Assembly: GCA_002633025.1 (NCBI GenBank) | Contig: NMRB01000186.1 | Span: 1 to 64,000 of the forward strand | Length of the DNA stretch: 64,000 nt | Direction of reading: 5' to 3' | Origin: Notospermus geniculatus | Lineage: Eukaryota > Nemertea > Pilidiophora > Heteronemertea > Lineidae | Shown here: in pieces, positions 23,601 through 34,249 of the stretch | Layout: every line of letters starts with the position of its first letter | Numbering within the stretch: the stretch's first letter is position 1 | Notes under the pieces: generated by a model | Database searches by the model: none | Seen by the model: only the letters and a program-made list of their open reading frames with translations | Told to the model about the DNA's origin: nothing | Position numbers and translations under genes: made by a program

Positions 23601-26600
23601 AAACCGTCAAGTTTGTGTATAACGAACAGGGATCATATTCTGGTTGCTGATTCTGCCAACAACCGTATTCTTGAGTTTTCATCCATGGGGAATTATCTCC
23701 GGACACTCTTGAGAGACGTGGACGGATTACGGAAACCTTCCAATCTAACTTGTGATGGAAAAGGAAATCTATTTGTACTGGATGCTGCCAATATTGTCAA
23801 AGTCTTCTCTCACGTTTGACATCAATCTCGATATGTTCTTTAATAACTGTGGTTATCTACATGCAGATATGCAGTGTTACAATTGTATGGGTGGTATTTT
23901 CCGCCAAAAAAGGAATAATCGCGGAGAGAACATTTCTTTGTTGTTTCTATAAAAATAGACATCCGTCCATGAAAAGGGGTGAAAGGGGTAAAGGCGGATT
24001 ATGATCTATGTTTATTACGAGTTATTTAGAAATCTAAGTCCCCATGAAATCTAAGTCTGGTTTCATTGTTCAACGAGGGATTAGCATTTGAATATAACTT
24101 CAGACTAATGTAACTTGGACTTGCATTCCAAGGACTACCATTCCTTTTACACGTGCGTTATCAGGGAAATATCAATTGGCATTTCATAGAAAGCCTACAT
24201 CCATTGAGCAAAATGAAGATTCTGATCATCGATGCTACATAATACAACATGTACATGTATGTTGTTTCAAGCTGGGGACAAAATGGGTCCCCCATTCACT
24301 CTGTGGACTATCCAATCCAGCCCATTCTACCTCCTGGGGGACTGTGTTCCTTTCTCACCGGCATTACCAAGTCCTTGAAATTAAACGGACACATCTGATA
24401 TTGAGTTTGTTGCCGAGATGTATGTACATGTACATGTATAATGAATTTGCTATAACTGTCAAACCCTCGATGTGGACCAAGGGGTGGAACTGTGACCAGC
24501 TGCATACATAACCGGATGTTTGGTGAATGAGTTGAATAAACGAGCCGCAAGGATGTGTGTGGCTGTGAGCTCGGTACATGGACAATCTTGTTTGCTTCAG
24601 TAATGTCCGTTGTACACGGTAGGATTTTCTTGTACTAAAAATTATAAATGGGGCTTAAATGGGTGTCCACAATGCCTTTCAGCAAGGCAATCGGTAGTCT
24701 ATGACCGAAATCACCCTTCATGAGCCTCATTTATAATTTTTAGTACAAAAAAATCCTACCGTGTACAACGGGCATTACACAGTCGCTCAAACAAATGAAC
24801 GAAGCCCCTTCATCTTTTGTGTTAAAAGAATTCGTTGAATTTTGTAACATTTCTGATAATGATCTTGCCATTGTTCAACGCAGCGAACTCGCAAAGCTCT
24901 GTATGGATTTCCCTGCAAACATAATACCTTGGCGTTAAATGTATTCGGATGAATGATGAAGTATATGACGCCAAGTAAATATATGGTTAGATTCGATAGA
25001 ATATTTGTTCACAAACACTTACAACTTTCCAACGTCAGTTTACAGGTCTGCTTATCCAGGGGAAAGTATGCCAGGTTCATTGGACAGGCGAATGGAACAC
25101 TAAGTCTTTGGCTGTAGAAAACTGTTCCATTTGGTGAAATCCTGAAAAATCTGTTGGATTTTGTAATATGGCCCCTTTTCTCATCGTCACCATTGACGAA
25201 GTAAGGATCGGGCAGCCATATTAAATCAGCCAGGAAACCCTCCGTCACAACCCGCGTTGATTGGCCGAGAGCAAGCCGCTGGTCATGCCATTGCATGCGG
25301 AGGAATACACTGATGGTAACCATCTGGAAGAGAGAAAGGTTCAAAGATTGTAATGTAGAGAATGAGCAAAAAGATCGAACGTTTGGGTAATTGAACAAGA
25401 TCACACAAAAGTTGCGAGCAGCCCAGAAGTTGACTTGGGCCGTATGTACCAAATGAAGATTATCTTGAACTCAGGTTGAACCACAACTTGCAAACTGGCA
25501 AACCTCAGAATTGAAAAGTTGTGGCTCAACCTGAGTTCAAGATAATCGTCGTTTGGTGCATACGGCCCGTAGAGTGTTCGCAAAGGCCCCGAAGCGCCAA
25601 AGCCATTGTTTATGCCACGGAGAGAGCACCGAACAAACGTTCGCGTTGGCGTTTCGGAGGCTTTGCGAAAACTCTCTTGAATCCTGAGCTAAGTGCATTA
25701 TCGGGCATGAACTATTACTGAAGTTAGTGAGGATAGGCCTGTATCAGTTAACTTGCAACAATCATTTCGTATAATTTTTGTGAAACATCGTAGCAAGCTT
25801 AAAGCGGCTATCCACGTGCAATATTATTGCACAATACATGTATGAGGATCAAAATGGGCAATATTATTGCCAATCTTTCTTCCATCCATTATGCCAGAAG
25901 CACATGACACCCATTTCGGGCCCCATATTGTGCAATAATATTGTACATGGATGGACCACTTTATACGACACCAAAAGAAATCCATCATATTTACACAACG
26001 CCACCAATTACTGACCAATCACAGTCGACTTCTCTTAGCACACCACCAGTTAGTAACCAATGACAGTCGCATTCTCTTGGCACGCTACCAGTAAGCAACC
26101 AATACGAGTGACACTCTGAACACGATAACTACGATAGAGGGCAGCACACCAAAACCGGGTCCAGTACAGTGGGCGCCTTGTGTGTGGGAAATTGATCAAG
26201 ACCCATTAATGCCACTTTAATAGTTTTAACCGCTAGTGCCACCTATTGAAGCAGTGGGCTATGGTCTTCATTAGAGATACGAGATTCGCATTCTGTGGAG
26301 AACACCACCAATAAATCAAGTCACTTTCACTTAAACACCACCAATAAGTAACCAATGCCAGTCACATTCAAAAGAGTCTGAACGCTATTGGTGATATATC
26401 ATCTAGATGGTAATCATCAGGATACCTGAATGCGAAGAATTCGACGATGTTACCAATGACGAGCAACAAATAAAACAGCATCTATCGCTGGGTTAACCAG
26501 TGCCATTAACCCACCCAGCTAATGTTAAGCTCTTAGTAACTCGCAGGTAAACTTCTGTGTAGGAAGCAGCGAAGCGAACGTCAAGTAGGCCATGGGACAC

Positions 26601-28230
26601 TGGGACAATGCCGGATGTACATGTATGTAGCAGTCATTGACGTAGATTTGTTTGAAGTATTATGCTGGTTATGTGTATGATGTTAAATGGATTGATGCCG
26701 TGAGAACTCTATGATAGTATAAGAAAGATACATGGACAGGAGAAAGGCGATACATGCAGGAAACTCATTGACTAAGACATAAGAAATAAATGTATTTTAC
26801 AGAAAGTATCGGAGACATAAATTTCGCCGTTAGAACCACGCAGGGTTTGTTAACAAGCCGTTATATTATTTAAAAGAGAACCAATTTGATAAAGAAAAAA
26901 GTGTGTATACAGGGCCAAAGGATCATGTTGCTAATGTCCGCTGTACACGATAAAATTTTTCATCCAATTTTCTGAATATGCTCAATAAAGGCCTACATGC
27001 GGGTTTATACATTGAAGCCCCGATAGGCCGGGAATCTGAATTTCCAAAAAATTGGATGAAAAATTTGATCGTGTACAGCGGACATTAGGTATGTTGTTCA
27101 AATGTTAGGAGAAAGTGACGGGTTTCGGACGTAATATGGGGCAAAATTAATGAATGCATCCAGTAAAGAAACATGAACACGATAGACGACGTGTTCTCAC
27201 AGAGACGAGCATGCATGTTCAAAACTTACCTGTGTACCACCTGAAGTCTAAAATCATAACTAATCACCAAAAGTAAGTCGAAAATGAATTTTTCTAGCCT
27301 CGTTGCTCCATTTTGGTGTTCTCGACTTGATCATTCTTACTGGAACTTGGAAACATCGCGCGCCCGCCGCAGCGTGGCGCTGTGAGCAATGGCAGCCATG
27401 TTATAACCTCGTCAACAGGTTGTAAATTGTGACGACTTTTGGCAAACTGCCACATGTAACAAGCAATAAAAGCAGACTGAACAGCCCAAGCAGACACAGC
27501 TAGATCTTTACACCGTGGCAGTTGACGTTATATTTCTGGTAGTGTGCACAGACTAGCGTACACTGTACGGTACATTGCGGGACCGCCTGTACATCCAAAC
27601 CCACACCTCGCCAACACAAAAAGCTTCTATTGTTACTTAAAGCGCAGCCACCCCACTCCATCGACTTCTCAATAAGTTTGGGTGTTCTTTGCCAGTCAGA
27701 TGGATGCAGTTGTGGTATTCACTTGTGCAAGGTTACTTTCCATGTGTGATCTTGTTCAAGTTGGGCTAGGGAAACCTTTGTACATAACATGTAGGCCTAT
27801 ATTACTTTGTCGAATTAACATCACTAATAAAAAAATGCCTACCATTTGCATCTCGTTGATTTCTCCAATACTCTGTACAAATAGATACAGCTCCAATATC
27901 AGAGGGTCACCTGAAAAAGTCATGAAGCCGGTGTCAGAGAGGAATGGTAGTCCTAGGAATACAAGTCGAGTTATATAATATTCTGTAGCTATCGTAAGGT
28001 TATATCGGAATGATCACAGTTTCTGCAGCCGCATTGTAATTGATAGGCGGGAAAGTTGTTATTTTATGTCGCGAAACTGAGCTTTAAGGAAAACTTCCTG
28101 CACCATGAGCAGTTGAGGGTCATTTGACTAACCTGTTTGAATATTTGGAGGTATTCGTTTGTCGTAATGGGAAGCATTAAAGTTTTTGTAAAATATTTCG
28201 ATGTCCGACATCTGCTTAGATGCACTGGCC
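14621..28230 (-). CDS. Cys-loop (pentameric) ligand-gated chloride channel subunit, seven exons, signal-peptide exon not found
   Basis: Anion-type receptor of the GABA/glycine/glutamate-gated family. Minus-strand exons: 28230-28133, 27910-27843, 25323-25023, 16770-16639, 15994-15794, 15513-15323 and 14893-14621, all in phase, about 421 codons. Order of features: extracellular start with NFNASHYDKRIPP; a 68-nt exon with LYLFVQSIGEINEM; loop A region WLPDPYF; the Cys loop (Cys, 13 residues, Cys: CPMNLAYFPLDKQTC); YGHTTEDL; TM1 HYIFTVYISSVLVICLSW; TM2 preceded by PAR, the signature of anion-selective channels; TM3 SYFKAIDIWMASCMFFTF; a cytoplasmic loop of about 85 residues, short for the family; and TM4 FPLAFVGLNIGYW near the C-terminus. 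The 68-nt exon is a classic conserved unit of these genes. The exon with the signal peptide must lie above 28230 and enter in phase 2. Ligand cannot be called. The intron 16771-25022 contains a TRIM gene on the other strand. Confidence 0.93.
14986..15217. mobile_element. MITE with TIR ggttcccgatctcaccg, inside a receptor intron
   Basis: The left end gggttcccgatctcaccggt and the right end (complement, cggtgagattgggaacc) bound about 230 bases in the last intron of the Cys-loop receptor. The middle part (cacgtgat, the gattggt and accaatcaacgc blocks) matches copies at about 46845-47030 and 51470-51610. Confidence 0.75.
16041..16330. repeat. Compound inverted repeats in a receptor intron
   Basis: Two linked hairpins. 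The first is built on agtagttttatgaatgtggg and its complement (16042-16090). The second is built on gaatatgggccc with its complement near 16170-16215, plus arms with gataagtgtcac and gtgacacttatc. This looks like nested or tandem hairpin MITEs of one family. No coding capacity. Confidence 0.65.
17641..17774. mobile_element. Hairpin MITE beside an ambiguous base
   Basis: The left arm ttaaggtctcgggccacttg, continuing into tgcgttttgcgctgcgtgat, is complementary to the right arm ending ggcccgagacctt at 17774. The loop is about 40 bases. An N follows at 17775, exactly at the end of the right arm. Confidence 0.8.
17780..19960. other. Intron stretch, no feature recognised
   Basis: Lies within the 8.25-kb intron of the Cys-loop receptor. 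No conserved exon, RNA gene or clear transposon was seen. Simple words such as taggccta and tacatgta are scattered through it. Confidence 0.35.
19970..20082. mobile_element. Hairpin MITE (ggccatgttggaggcataca)
   Basis: The left arm ggccatgttggaggcataca plus acaaaagaa and the right arm ttcttttgtttatacctcca plus acatggcc are near-complementary, separated by a loop of about 50 bases. It lies in the receptor intron, upstream of the nested TRIM gene. Confidence 0.75.
21843..23819 (+). CDS. TRIM-type protein: RING, two B-boxes, coiled coil, NHL-like propeller; nested in a receptor intron
   Basis: 658-residue predicted E3 ubiquitin ligase of the TRIM-NHL type. The open frame starts further upstream at 21792, but a strong acceptor (tctttccag, ending 21811) precedes it, and the first ATG after the acceptor is 21843 (MSSFLVPTC); I chose that start and infer a 5' UTR exon upstream. 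RING: C9, C12, C25, H29, C32, C35, C54, C57, with unusual C-x3-H spacing and no long loop. B-box 1 is at about 92-132, B-box 2 at about 149-181 (ending CLKLHTGHD). Helical, charged coiled coil is at about 215-330. The C-terminal part (about 395-658) has NHL-like strands such as ILVADSANNRILEF and LFVLDAANIVKVF. Such proteins mark proteins for degradation or regulate mRNA. The whole coding part is one exon in the 8.25-kb intron of the Cys-loop receptor on the other strand. Paralogue at 44460. Confidence 0.92.
   Translation: MSSFLVPTCKVCERILDDEENFSVCVQQHVTCIQCGTVPRDAPGGPIKISANDCRACQKKLIDPSGDIPGFPPKIEKAFILQKLISDVFSVCEVKAHPRKCTAKFFCSDCTVYCCEDCIPVHIRDSSESPKHTICSLEKKVYKKESPGCTECKDGIAKCYCESESCNALLCGSCLKLHTGHDVIPIGMASNAMAAFLEQSAQHVKNSHDIIAFESDGLDVERKARICEYEQLEDRIRQWAANLREKVDRDEQVLLDEVAAGMETMEEKYELLRRHMVEDENSLAYFELMHDKLQQCRNSDDKLIDMFIFVRSNEKIVNGGPTGMTKTGSGGLHCERFEFKKNEEVETVLTAMGEESNLIGQIRSCGQPRLVSSLSSREDSDKHAQKLSGITLVPSQRRVAVMDSGNRKIKLVSGKEAVLAFDADVEGDVADDDQEDEIQNGHQGGRHSNGNGVRKLDIIYDERKNTIIMNRKSKGQIIELTLEGELFRVLRKIDDAVSLCICPGHLLVGREVTTADTTEGAIDVFDRISWTFLESKPMAFIPHTLKKTSSGNIVSSDVNKGVVYIMDTNLQIIGSIEGSVDGLRLSKPSSLCITNRDHILVADSANNRILEFSSMGNYLRTLLRDVDGLRKPSNLTCDGKGNLFVLDAANIVKVFSHV
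24601..24778. mobile_element. MITE, TIR taatgtccg(t/c)tgtacacg
   Basis: The left end taatgtccgttgtacacggt and the right end (complement, accgtgtacaacgggcatta) bound a 178-bp hairpin-type element. A second member of the family is at 26932-27087. TA at both ends may be the target duplication. Confidence 0.85.
25437..25568. mobile_element. Hairpin MITE (gggccgtatgtaccaaatga)
   Basis: Long near-perfect inverted repeat. The left arm gggccgtatgtaccaaatga continues into agattatcttgaactcaggt; the complementary right arm ends tacggccc at 25568. It lies about 110 bases upstream (in gene direction) of the receptor exon 25323-25023. A second, shorter inverted repeat (25571-25675, gttcgcaaaggcc and complement) follows directly. 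Confidence 0.8.
25810..25955. repeat. Inverted repeat with gcaatattattgcac arms
   Basis: The left arm cacgtgcaatattattgcac and the right arm gtgcaataatattgtacatgg are near-complementary. An internal copy of gcaatattattgcc is itself a palindrome. Hairpin-type element in the receptor intron. Confidence 0.65.
26000..26130. repeat. Tandem repeat, about 43-bp unit (accaccagttagtaaccaat)
   Basis: Three degenerate units of the form caccag-ttagtaaccaatgacagtc-cattctcttggcac occur in a row. A further unit and a half occur at about 26310-26375 (caccaccaataagtaaccaa). No coding potential. Confidence 0.6.
26932..27087. mobile_element. MITE, TIR taatgtccgctgtacacg, second copy
   Basis: The ends taatgtccgctgtacacgat (left) and its complement ending agcggacatta (right) match the family of 24601-24778. 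The inner arm catccaattttctga and its complement make a hairpin. It lies in the intron between the 68-nt exon and the Cys-loop exon of the receptor. Confidence 0.85.
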
Positions 28231-28735
28231 CTGGAAATAGCGAATGTTATAGAAGTGTCAGTTAGATCAATGTTCCATTATGGCCCTATCAGCAGGGATT
28301 CCCTTTCATCAAGCAATACTCATGATGCTATTCTACCGAGAAACAATCAATATGGGAGAGTATCATATTGGTGCAGCGGCCATGTGGGTGATAGAAAGGC
28401 TGTTTGAACTTAATGATCCACAGCTCATAGAGTAGCTCATTAACGTCATGATAATGCAATAATTGGCTTTTTCTCAGTACCGTAATTCATTAGGTGATGA
28501 GGGAACGTGCAAGTGTTTTTGTTTCGAGTAATGCTTATGAATAATCGATGATCTGACGGGATCATCCTGCGTCAGCCCCGCACAAACAACTTTCTATCGT
28601 TGCTGTTTGCGGGATTTTATTATCATGAATGGGCGATGAAACCAAATATGGATGATGAATTCGTTATGAAAGTGGCTTCTCTATCCAACCTTGTCAGTAA
28701 CGCATTTAGAAGATTGAATCGAAACCTGAGGACCA

Positions 28736-29048
28736 GGGGCCGTATGCATAAAACATCTTTTAAGTGTAAAATTCCCCTCATCTTTTGTTTGGAACAATAG
28801 TTGAAAGGAAATTTTACACTTGAGGCTCCTGTTCCATAGACGTTCATGTTTCACTTTTCTCGCGTCACACTTCACGTTTTCCTTTCGTTCCTCGGAGAAA
28901 GCATGCCACAGGACAGGTAATGTGTGTCTCGTTGTGCGCTGAATCGAGGAACGAAAGGAAAACGTGAAGCGTGGCGCGTGAGAAGTGAAACGTGAACTTC
29001 TAGGCTATGGAACAGGAGCCTAAGACTATGTTTTATGTATACGGCCCC
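28736..29048. mobile_element. Foldback element of 313 bp (ggggccgtatgcataaaaca)
   Basis: Outer arms ggggccgtatgcataaaaca and the complement ending tgtatacggcccc enclose a second, stronger pair: cgttttcctttcgttcctcg and cgaggaacgaaaggaaaacg around 28876-28965. The ends match the gggccgtat(g/t)c ends of the hairpins at 25437 and 57981, suggesting related families. Confidence 0.8.
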
Positions 29049-29161
29049 AAATATCGTATTATCAGCTCTGTCGACAATGTCGGGTGAATTAATAATGTAT
29101 GACAGGGGGAAACTGGAGTGCCCGAAAAAAACCTCAGTGCTGAAGACAATCGTCTCCTCGA

Positions 29162-29245
29162 TCACGGAGAATGGTTCGACCGGGGATCGAACTCGAACTT
29201 TCTGAGGTGACAGGCGCCGACGTTTCCACTGGGCCGCTCTTAGTC
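29162..29245 (-). repeat. Degenerate tRNA-derived SINE head
   Basis: On the minus strand the order is an A-box-like cggcccagtgg, then gcgcctgtcacctcag, then a B-box-like agttcgatccc, the layout of a tRNA-derived RNA polymerase III promoter. Stems do not fold into a clean tRNA, so a SINE fragment or pseudo-tRNA fits better than a functional tRNA gene. Confidence 0.55.
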
Positions 29246-30124
29246 CAAAGGTTGACAGTGAAGTGTTCAGAGACGAAGATGAAATGTGCGACACACTTGA
29301 TGAGAAACTGGTTGCTTTTGTATCTGATGCCAATCGTGGACTTGAGTGTGAAAAAAACTACATCCCACCTGCAATTGGGGACGTGGAGGTCTGCCCGTCA
29401 AAAAAACCCGTCAAAAGACAGCATACGTCAATGAGAATCATGAGGCAGCATGCAGGTGACCCTATACTGAATAGGATGTCCACGATGAGTTGATCTGCGA
29501 CGACCATGTTCTGTTCCGATCAACTGGGGACACAGCCCGTATGCCTTACATAATGGTGAACTTCATGTGTGTCCCCATTTGTGTAGTAGAGCGCGGAATG
29601 CGCGAAACTTGTTGAGGAGGGGACACAGTGCATTCAACTTAATCGACATTTCGTGCCCATCTACCAATGATAAAACCTTTTTGTTTGCGCTGACTGGAAT
29701 GCAAATCACTTCTATTAAACAATAGAACAGACAAATATTTTCTGACATGGAGAGGCTTCAATGATAATGAACTTCGTGGTTCATATTAGACAAGCTTTTC
29801 AAACGGTACCTGGAATTCAAAGCACTCTAAACGACTTGCATTATCAAACGCAGTCGATAAGCCACATCAGAGAGCGATAAAATAATTACGAAGTTTTATG
29901 TACACACAGGTAAGTTAATTATTGTAAAAAAATAATTAGATCACCTGTAACTCGTGAAGTGGTACCTGTTAGCTACAGTTCATGATAACTGACAAGAAGC
30001 CAACAAGCCACCATAGATGTTGTTTTTAGGTCGCACTTCCATCTGCCGGGGGAAAGAAGTCAGTCATTTGACCTTCAACTCCTGCAGTGTTGGCATCCAA
30101 CGAAAATGCAAATACCAAATCGTT

Positions 30125-30154
30125 GGTATCATGGTATGATCATACCATGATACC
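30125..30154. repeat. Perfect 30-bp palindrome
   Basis: ggtatcatggtatga followed directly by its exact reverse complement, with no spacer. It stands alone in AT-rich DNA. It may be a hairpin scar or a binding site; nothing supports either. Confidence 0.8.
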
Positions 30155-30263
30155 ACTGCAGTATTTTCGTTCCACTTTATGCTGTATCATTCCTAACATT
30201 CACGCTGGTCGACTAATGTATAAGGCGCAGCAAAATACTCCTCAATTGGAGTGGCAAAACTCT

Positions 30264-31189
30264 ACACTGTAAATCTAAAGTGTTTAAAGTCTGAACACGA
30301 AACTAAACGGGAATATGCAACAGATTTTAAACATCTAAACGCGTTTAGTTCTCCATATTCCAACGAAATAGATTAATGTGTTTCCATGACGGCAAAAAAT
30401 TATTAAACCGACTGATTTAGACTGAAAAAGTGACAAAAAAGCGTTGGAAGATGAAGGAAAAAAGTATAAAAAAGGCACGTAGTAAAGAGTGAATAATACC
30501 GGCAGGCAGATTCGATCCAGGGCCCACCTGCAACATGCATAATCTGGACCAACGCTCTAACCACTACGCCACTGGGGCTACACGCCCTGGCCTGGAATTT
30601 TTCTTTGGGTAACTCGGAAAACTTGTCTACTGTATTATTTCCTCCTGAACGTTAAAGCGTGAAGTTATACCTGGAATAAGTTTATTCCACCTTTATGCAT
30701 CTGATTTATATCTTTTATATCCTGGGGGAAAAAAATTCGCCGGCGGGAGATATAGCGAAACGACAAATTTGACCAATTCCACCCGAGCCGTGAACCAGTC
30801 CTAAACACGATGTTCAGGATTCCTTCATGTTTCGTGTTTAGGGGAAACTGAACGAAATGTTTATAAGTTAAACAAGACATTTACAAGACATTTAGATTTA
30901 CTGTTTTCTAAATGCAGTGTTTAGGTCATCTGTTCATTTCTAATGGAAAACTAATCGCGTTTAGATGTTTAAAAAGTGTTGCATATTCCCGTTTAGTTTC
31001 GTATTTAGACTTTAGATTTACAGTACAACAAATGATATATTTCGGCATTTTAGGCAACAAGACGTATGTTTCTAGGCGGATAGAACGCCTGTCGTGATGA
31101 TATGTTCAGTTATATTCACGTAATGTGTTAAGTTGTGTTTTGTTAAACACAAAACTAAACGCTAAACGCGTCACCTGGATTTACAGTGT
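30264..31189. mobile_element. Inverted-repeat element with acactgtaaatc ends, carrying a SINE
   Basis: The left end acactgtaaatctaaagtgt and the right end gatttacagtgt (31178-31189) are complementary. An inner arm (gaaactaaacgggaatatgc and complement near 30980-31010) gives a long foldback. A SINE head lies inside at about 30501-30592. No transposase frame is present. Confidence 0.7.
30501..30592 (-). repeat. tRNA-derived SINE head
   Basis: On the minus strand: gccccagtggcgtagtggtt then agagcgttgg (A box tggcgtagtgg) and, about 40 bases on, ggatcgaatct (B box). The phrase gtagtggttagagcg is typical of tRNA-derived SINEs. It is inserted in the acactgtaaatc element, so it is younger than that element. 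Confidence 0.75.
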
Positions 31190-34171
31190 ATCCACCCAAA
31201 AACATTCGTCATGACCTGGGTTCGTGTGGTGCATGACATGTGAGAAAGGTCTCTTGCCTCCGCTCTCATCGTTCTGTGAGCTACTTGACCAAATCGACCG
31301 TCATACAACCTCAGTTGTGAGAAAGAGAAACCTTTTCCTTCTCAAAAGCAGCCAAGTTGTTGTGCATCGCTGTGACTTCTAATTGCCATCGGATCAATTC
31401 ATCTTGAGTACGCTCTAGGTTGCTTGGTAATTGGGCTGATATGATGCAAGTAGATGCACAAAAATACCATATATCGAATTCATGTCGAATTAGCGAAAAA
31501 TGCCATGCTTAATGAGCGTGATTACGGTTTCTTTCTGTGCAGGGTGCGATGTCTATCCTGGTCGGGTTAAGATTCGCTCTCTGGTGTTGTTACAACGAAG
31601 GTTGATATTGATTTCCGTCTGCTGTAACAGAGTCCTTTTTTCTCGCATATAATGAAGACGAGGCGTGTTTGTTCAGTTACTTTGTCAATAAATAAGAATT
31701 CATACGTGCCGTGCAATGTTCCTGGCATCTGATGTAAGCAAAGCAGTCAGCGAACTCTCCGTCAAACTGCGTTCTGTCTAACAACTCTGACATGCAGTCC
31801 GACGCAATGCAGCACGCCGATCTCCAGACCGACCCTGGCGAAGGGTGGGATACACTCGTCCCCAGTACATGTATTCAGTTTGCCATAGGCCCCATAGACC
31901 CACTAAACACTAGGCATGATTGGCGCCATAAGTAAAGGATCATCAATAGTCGGCGCTGTGTGACGAGGGAGCCAATCACTAGCCATCATCACAGGTTCCG
32001 CCGCAACACCATTTCGTATTGGTTATTTTCTTATCGTGTAAATAATATACCCTTTATATTCATACCCTCGGCAGATTCCCAGCGGGGATTCCGCGAATCG
32101 GTCAGCAAACGCCGTCTATCATCGCACCAATTTAAGCAGTTTCGGAGCGGGCAGCGGTTTTGAAACTGCGAGAGGAAGGGCGGGGCTGCACTGCACTGCA
32201 CTCTATTACGTATAACCTCCTTTAAATCTCTGACCTGAAGGAGGGCCCCTCCCCTCTGTTCCCCAAAAATGAAAAATGTTCACATAGATCTCGACTGGTA
32301 CTTCTGAGCAAACACAGCCTTTTTATAAAGCTCTTAATTCATTCACCGGATATGAATTGTTTTCTTCATTTCCTTGCTTCTCCATAATTGTAACAACTAA
32401 AATGCAAACGGAAAAAATTGAATTTTTGTCGTCTACTCTTCAGCACTAATGTGCTCTTCAACTCAGTTGCATAAACAGGTTCGAGTGCTTGGACCTGACA
32501 CAGTATTTGTCTGGGAATAACGCTCCTGTAATAAAGTGTCCTGTCTGCTACATGTATACGCTCGTATTGATCATTCGCCTTTTGAAACCATCCATTGTTG
32601 GTGTTTTGCAGTCGGAGCCAGTTTTCGTGTGTGGCCAATATGTCTCTCCTTCATGTTGTCAATGACTTAGCGCTGTATCATATCGAAAGTGATGATGGAG
32701 TTGTCACCGAGAAAGCCTGAACCTGAATTCGAGTTCCGTATGTTCAAAGTGGAGCGACTCATCTGCAATTGGAGGACCTGCTCTGTGAGATTTCCAATGA
32801 CCTTTTTTCAAAAAAAAACACAAGCCGGTGAAAACACACAAGCTGTCGATGGTGGGAAAAAGCAACAGAAGGGATGACAGAAAATCAATTATATGAATGA
32901 ACTTCAGCAGATGTGAAACAAAAGGCCTTCGTTAGGCTACTAATGATTTTCGAACCTTCAGCGTTTGCAGGATGCTGCCATGTGGGCCTACATGTGCATC
33001 AAGTGGATGAAACATGTTGACATGAACCATGAACAGTAACTACATGTAAAACTCGTGTCAAGAAAAAAAATAGCTTCGAAGATGGATGATCGGACATTGA
33101 AGTACATGTTTCCACCAGGTCACAGAGACCTGGCTTTAGCCACTGGTATCTAGCTCCTCTAACATTTTTCATATCAAAAGCGTCAGTGTCAGGACTTCGA
33201 TTCGAAGATATCAACAGCCTGCTCTCTTGTCGGCAATGCTGACCAAAACCAACAGGACCCAGGTATAAAGTTTTTCAGTGTTTCCGTGTGTCAGTGTTCC
33301 CCCTATTGTTCTGGAAACACTGGCAGATAGATCGACACGTTTCTCTGTGTGTCCTCCATTGTCGAGTCGCGGCTTATTCCGTCAGACAATAGCAGGGGAA
33401 CACTCGCAGATGGGGAACGCTCAAAACGTTACACCGGCAATGCCAGACCTCTCTGATTTTACAACCTACTGTTATTTTGTCGTATTTACTGCGCATTCAT
33501 TCGAAGCCTGTGCACTGATTCGCACCGAAGTTTGGGCGAGAAGGTGGCACTGACGGACTCTAAAGCTATACTTGAACGATGCCAAACTAGCTTCTTAGCA
33601 GCCAACGACTAACACAACAACATCATTAGAACAAATTTCACAAATGAGCTCCCTTCTGGTGACAGATGTCAAAATATCCAATGCATTCTATCAGCTCGTT
33701 TGGCGTGGTCGGCACCGACCAATATCTGAATGATCGGGGCCAACTGTCGGAGGTGTCAGGGGTGATCGATAGCTACTGGCCAGTGTCCCTCACTCCACTA
33801 TCAGGGAGCCCAGGCAGCTGTCGCGGGATGATGTTCAGATATTGATATTCAGATACACCAGCGGAGCAACCAGTCAGAGTGGCGGCAGTGGTCGTCATCT
33901 GTTACATCCAACCATGAACACCCTTGCATGGCTACATCCGAAGTATAGGCATATCGGTCGCTGTCCCTGAAGCTGTCAACATGTGACGAGCAGCTTTGAT
34001 TTATTTTGTTTGTGCAGCTGATATGCATATTTGATGAAATTCGATGCAACAGTATGCATCCCAAAGAGAATGGATGCAAGCAACTCCGAGGCTGGTCTGA
34101 AGGAATGGATAACATGTACCACTTGAAGAAACACAAAAACATCGCAATATGTCGGCGAGCAAATGGTGTCC
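31190..34171. other. Long stretch without a recognised gene
   Basis: Only short ORFs without domain signals. An inverted repeat pairs ccctattgtctg-like blocks (33299-33315, complement 33383-33405). The longest frame on the minus strand (33849-34430) has no recognisable motif and overlaps a MITE, so I do not call it. The upstream exon of the Cys-loop receptor might lie here or beyond, but I could not identify it. Confidence 0.35.
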
Positions 34172-34249
34172 TAGTCTCGCGCAGCCAGTCGTTTTGTTCC
34201 GCAGTACTGGATCCCCAGATTCGAAACAACGGCTGGGTGACCGAGACTA
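34172..34249. mobile_element. Small hairpin MITE (tagtctcgcgcagccag)
   Basis: 78-bp element with left end tagtctcgcgcagccagtcg and right end aacggctgggtgaccgagac, imperfectly complementary. A close relative in reverse orientation sits inside the TTAA element at 39558-39830 (39659-39740). Confidence 0.7.

Noticed and set aside
30501-30592. Functional tRNA gene
   Set aside because: A and B boxes are present, but acceptor and anticodon stems do not pair; a SINE head fits better.
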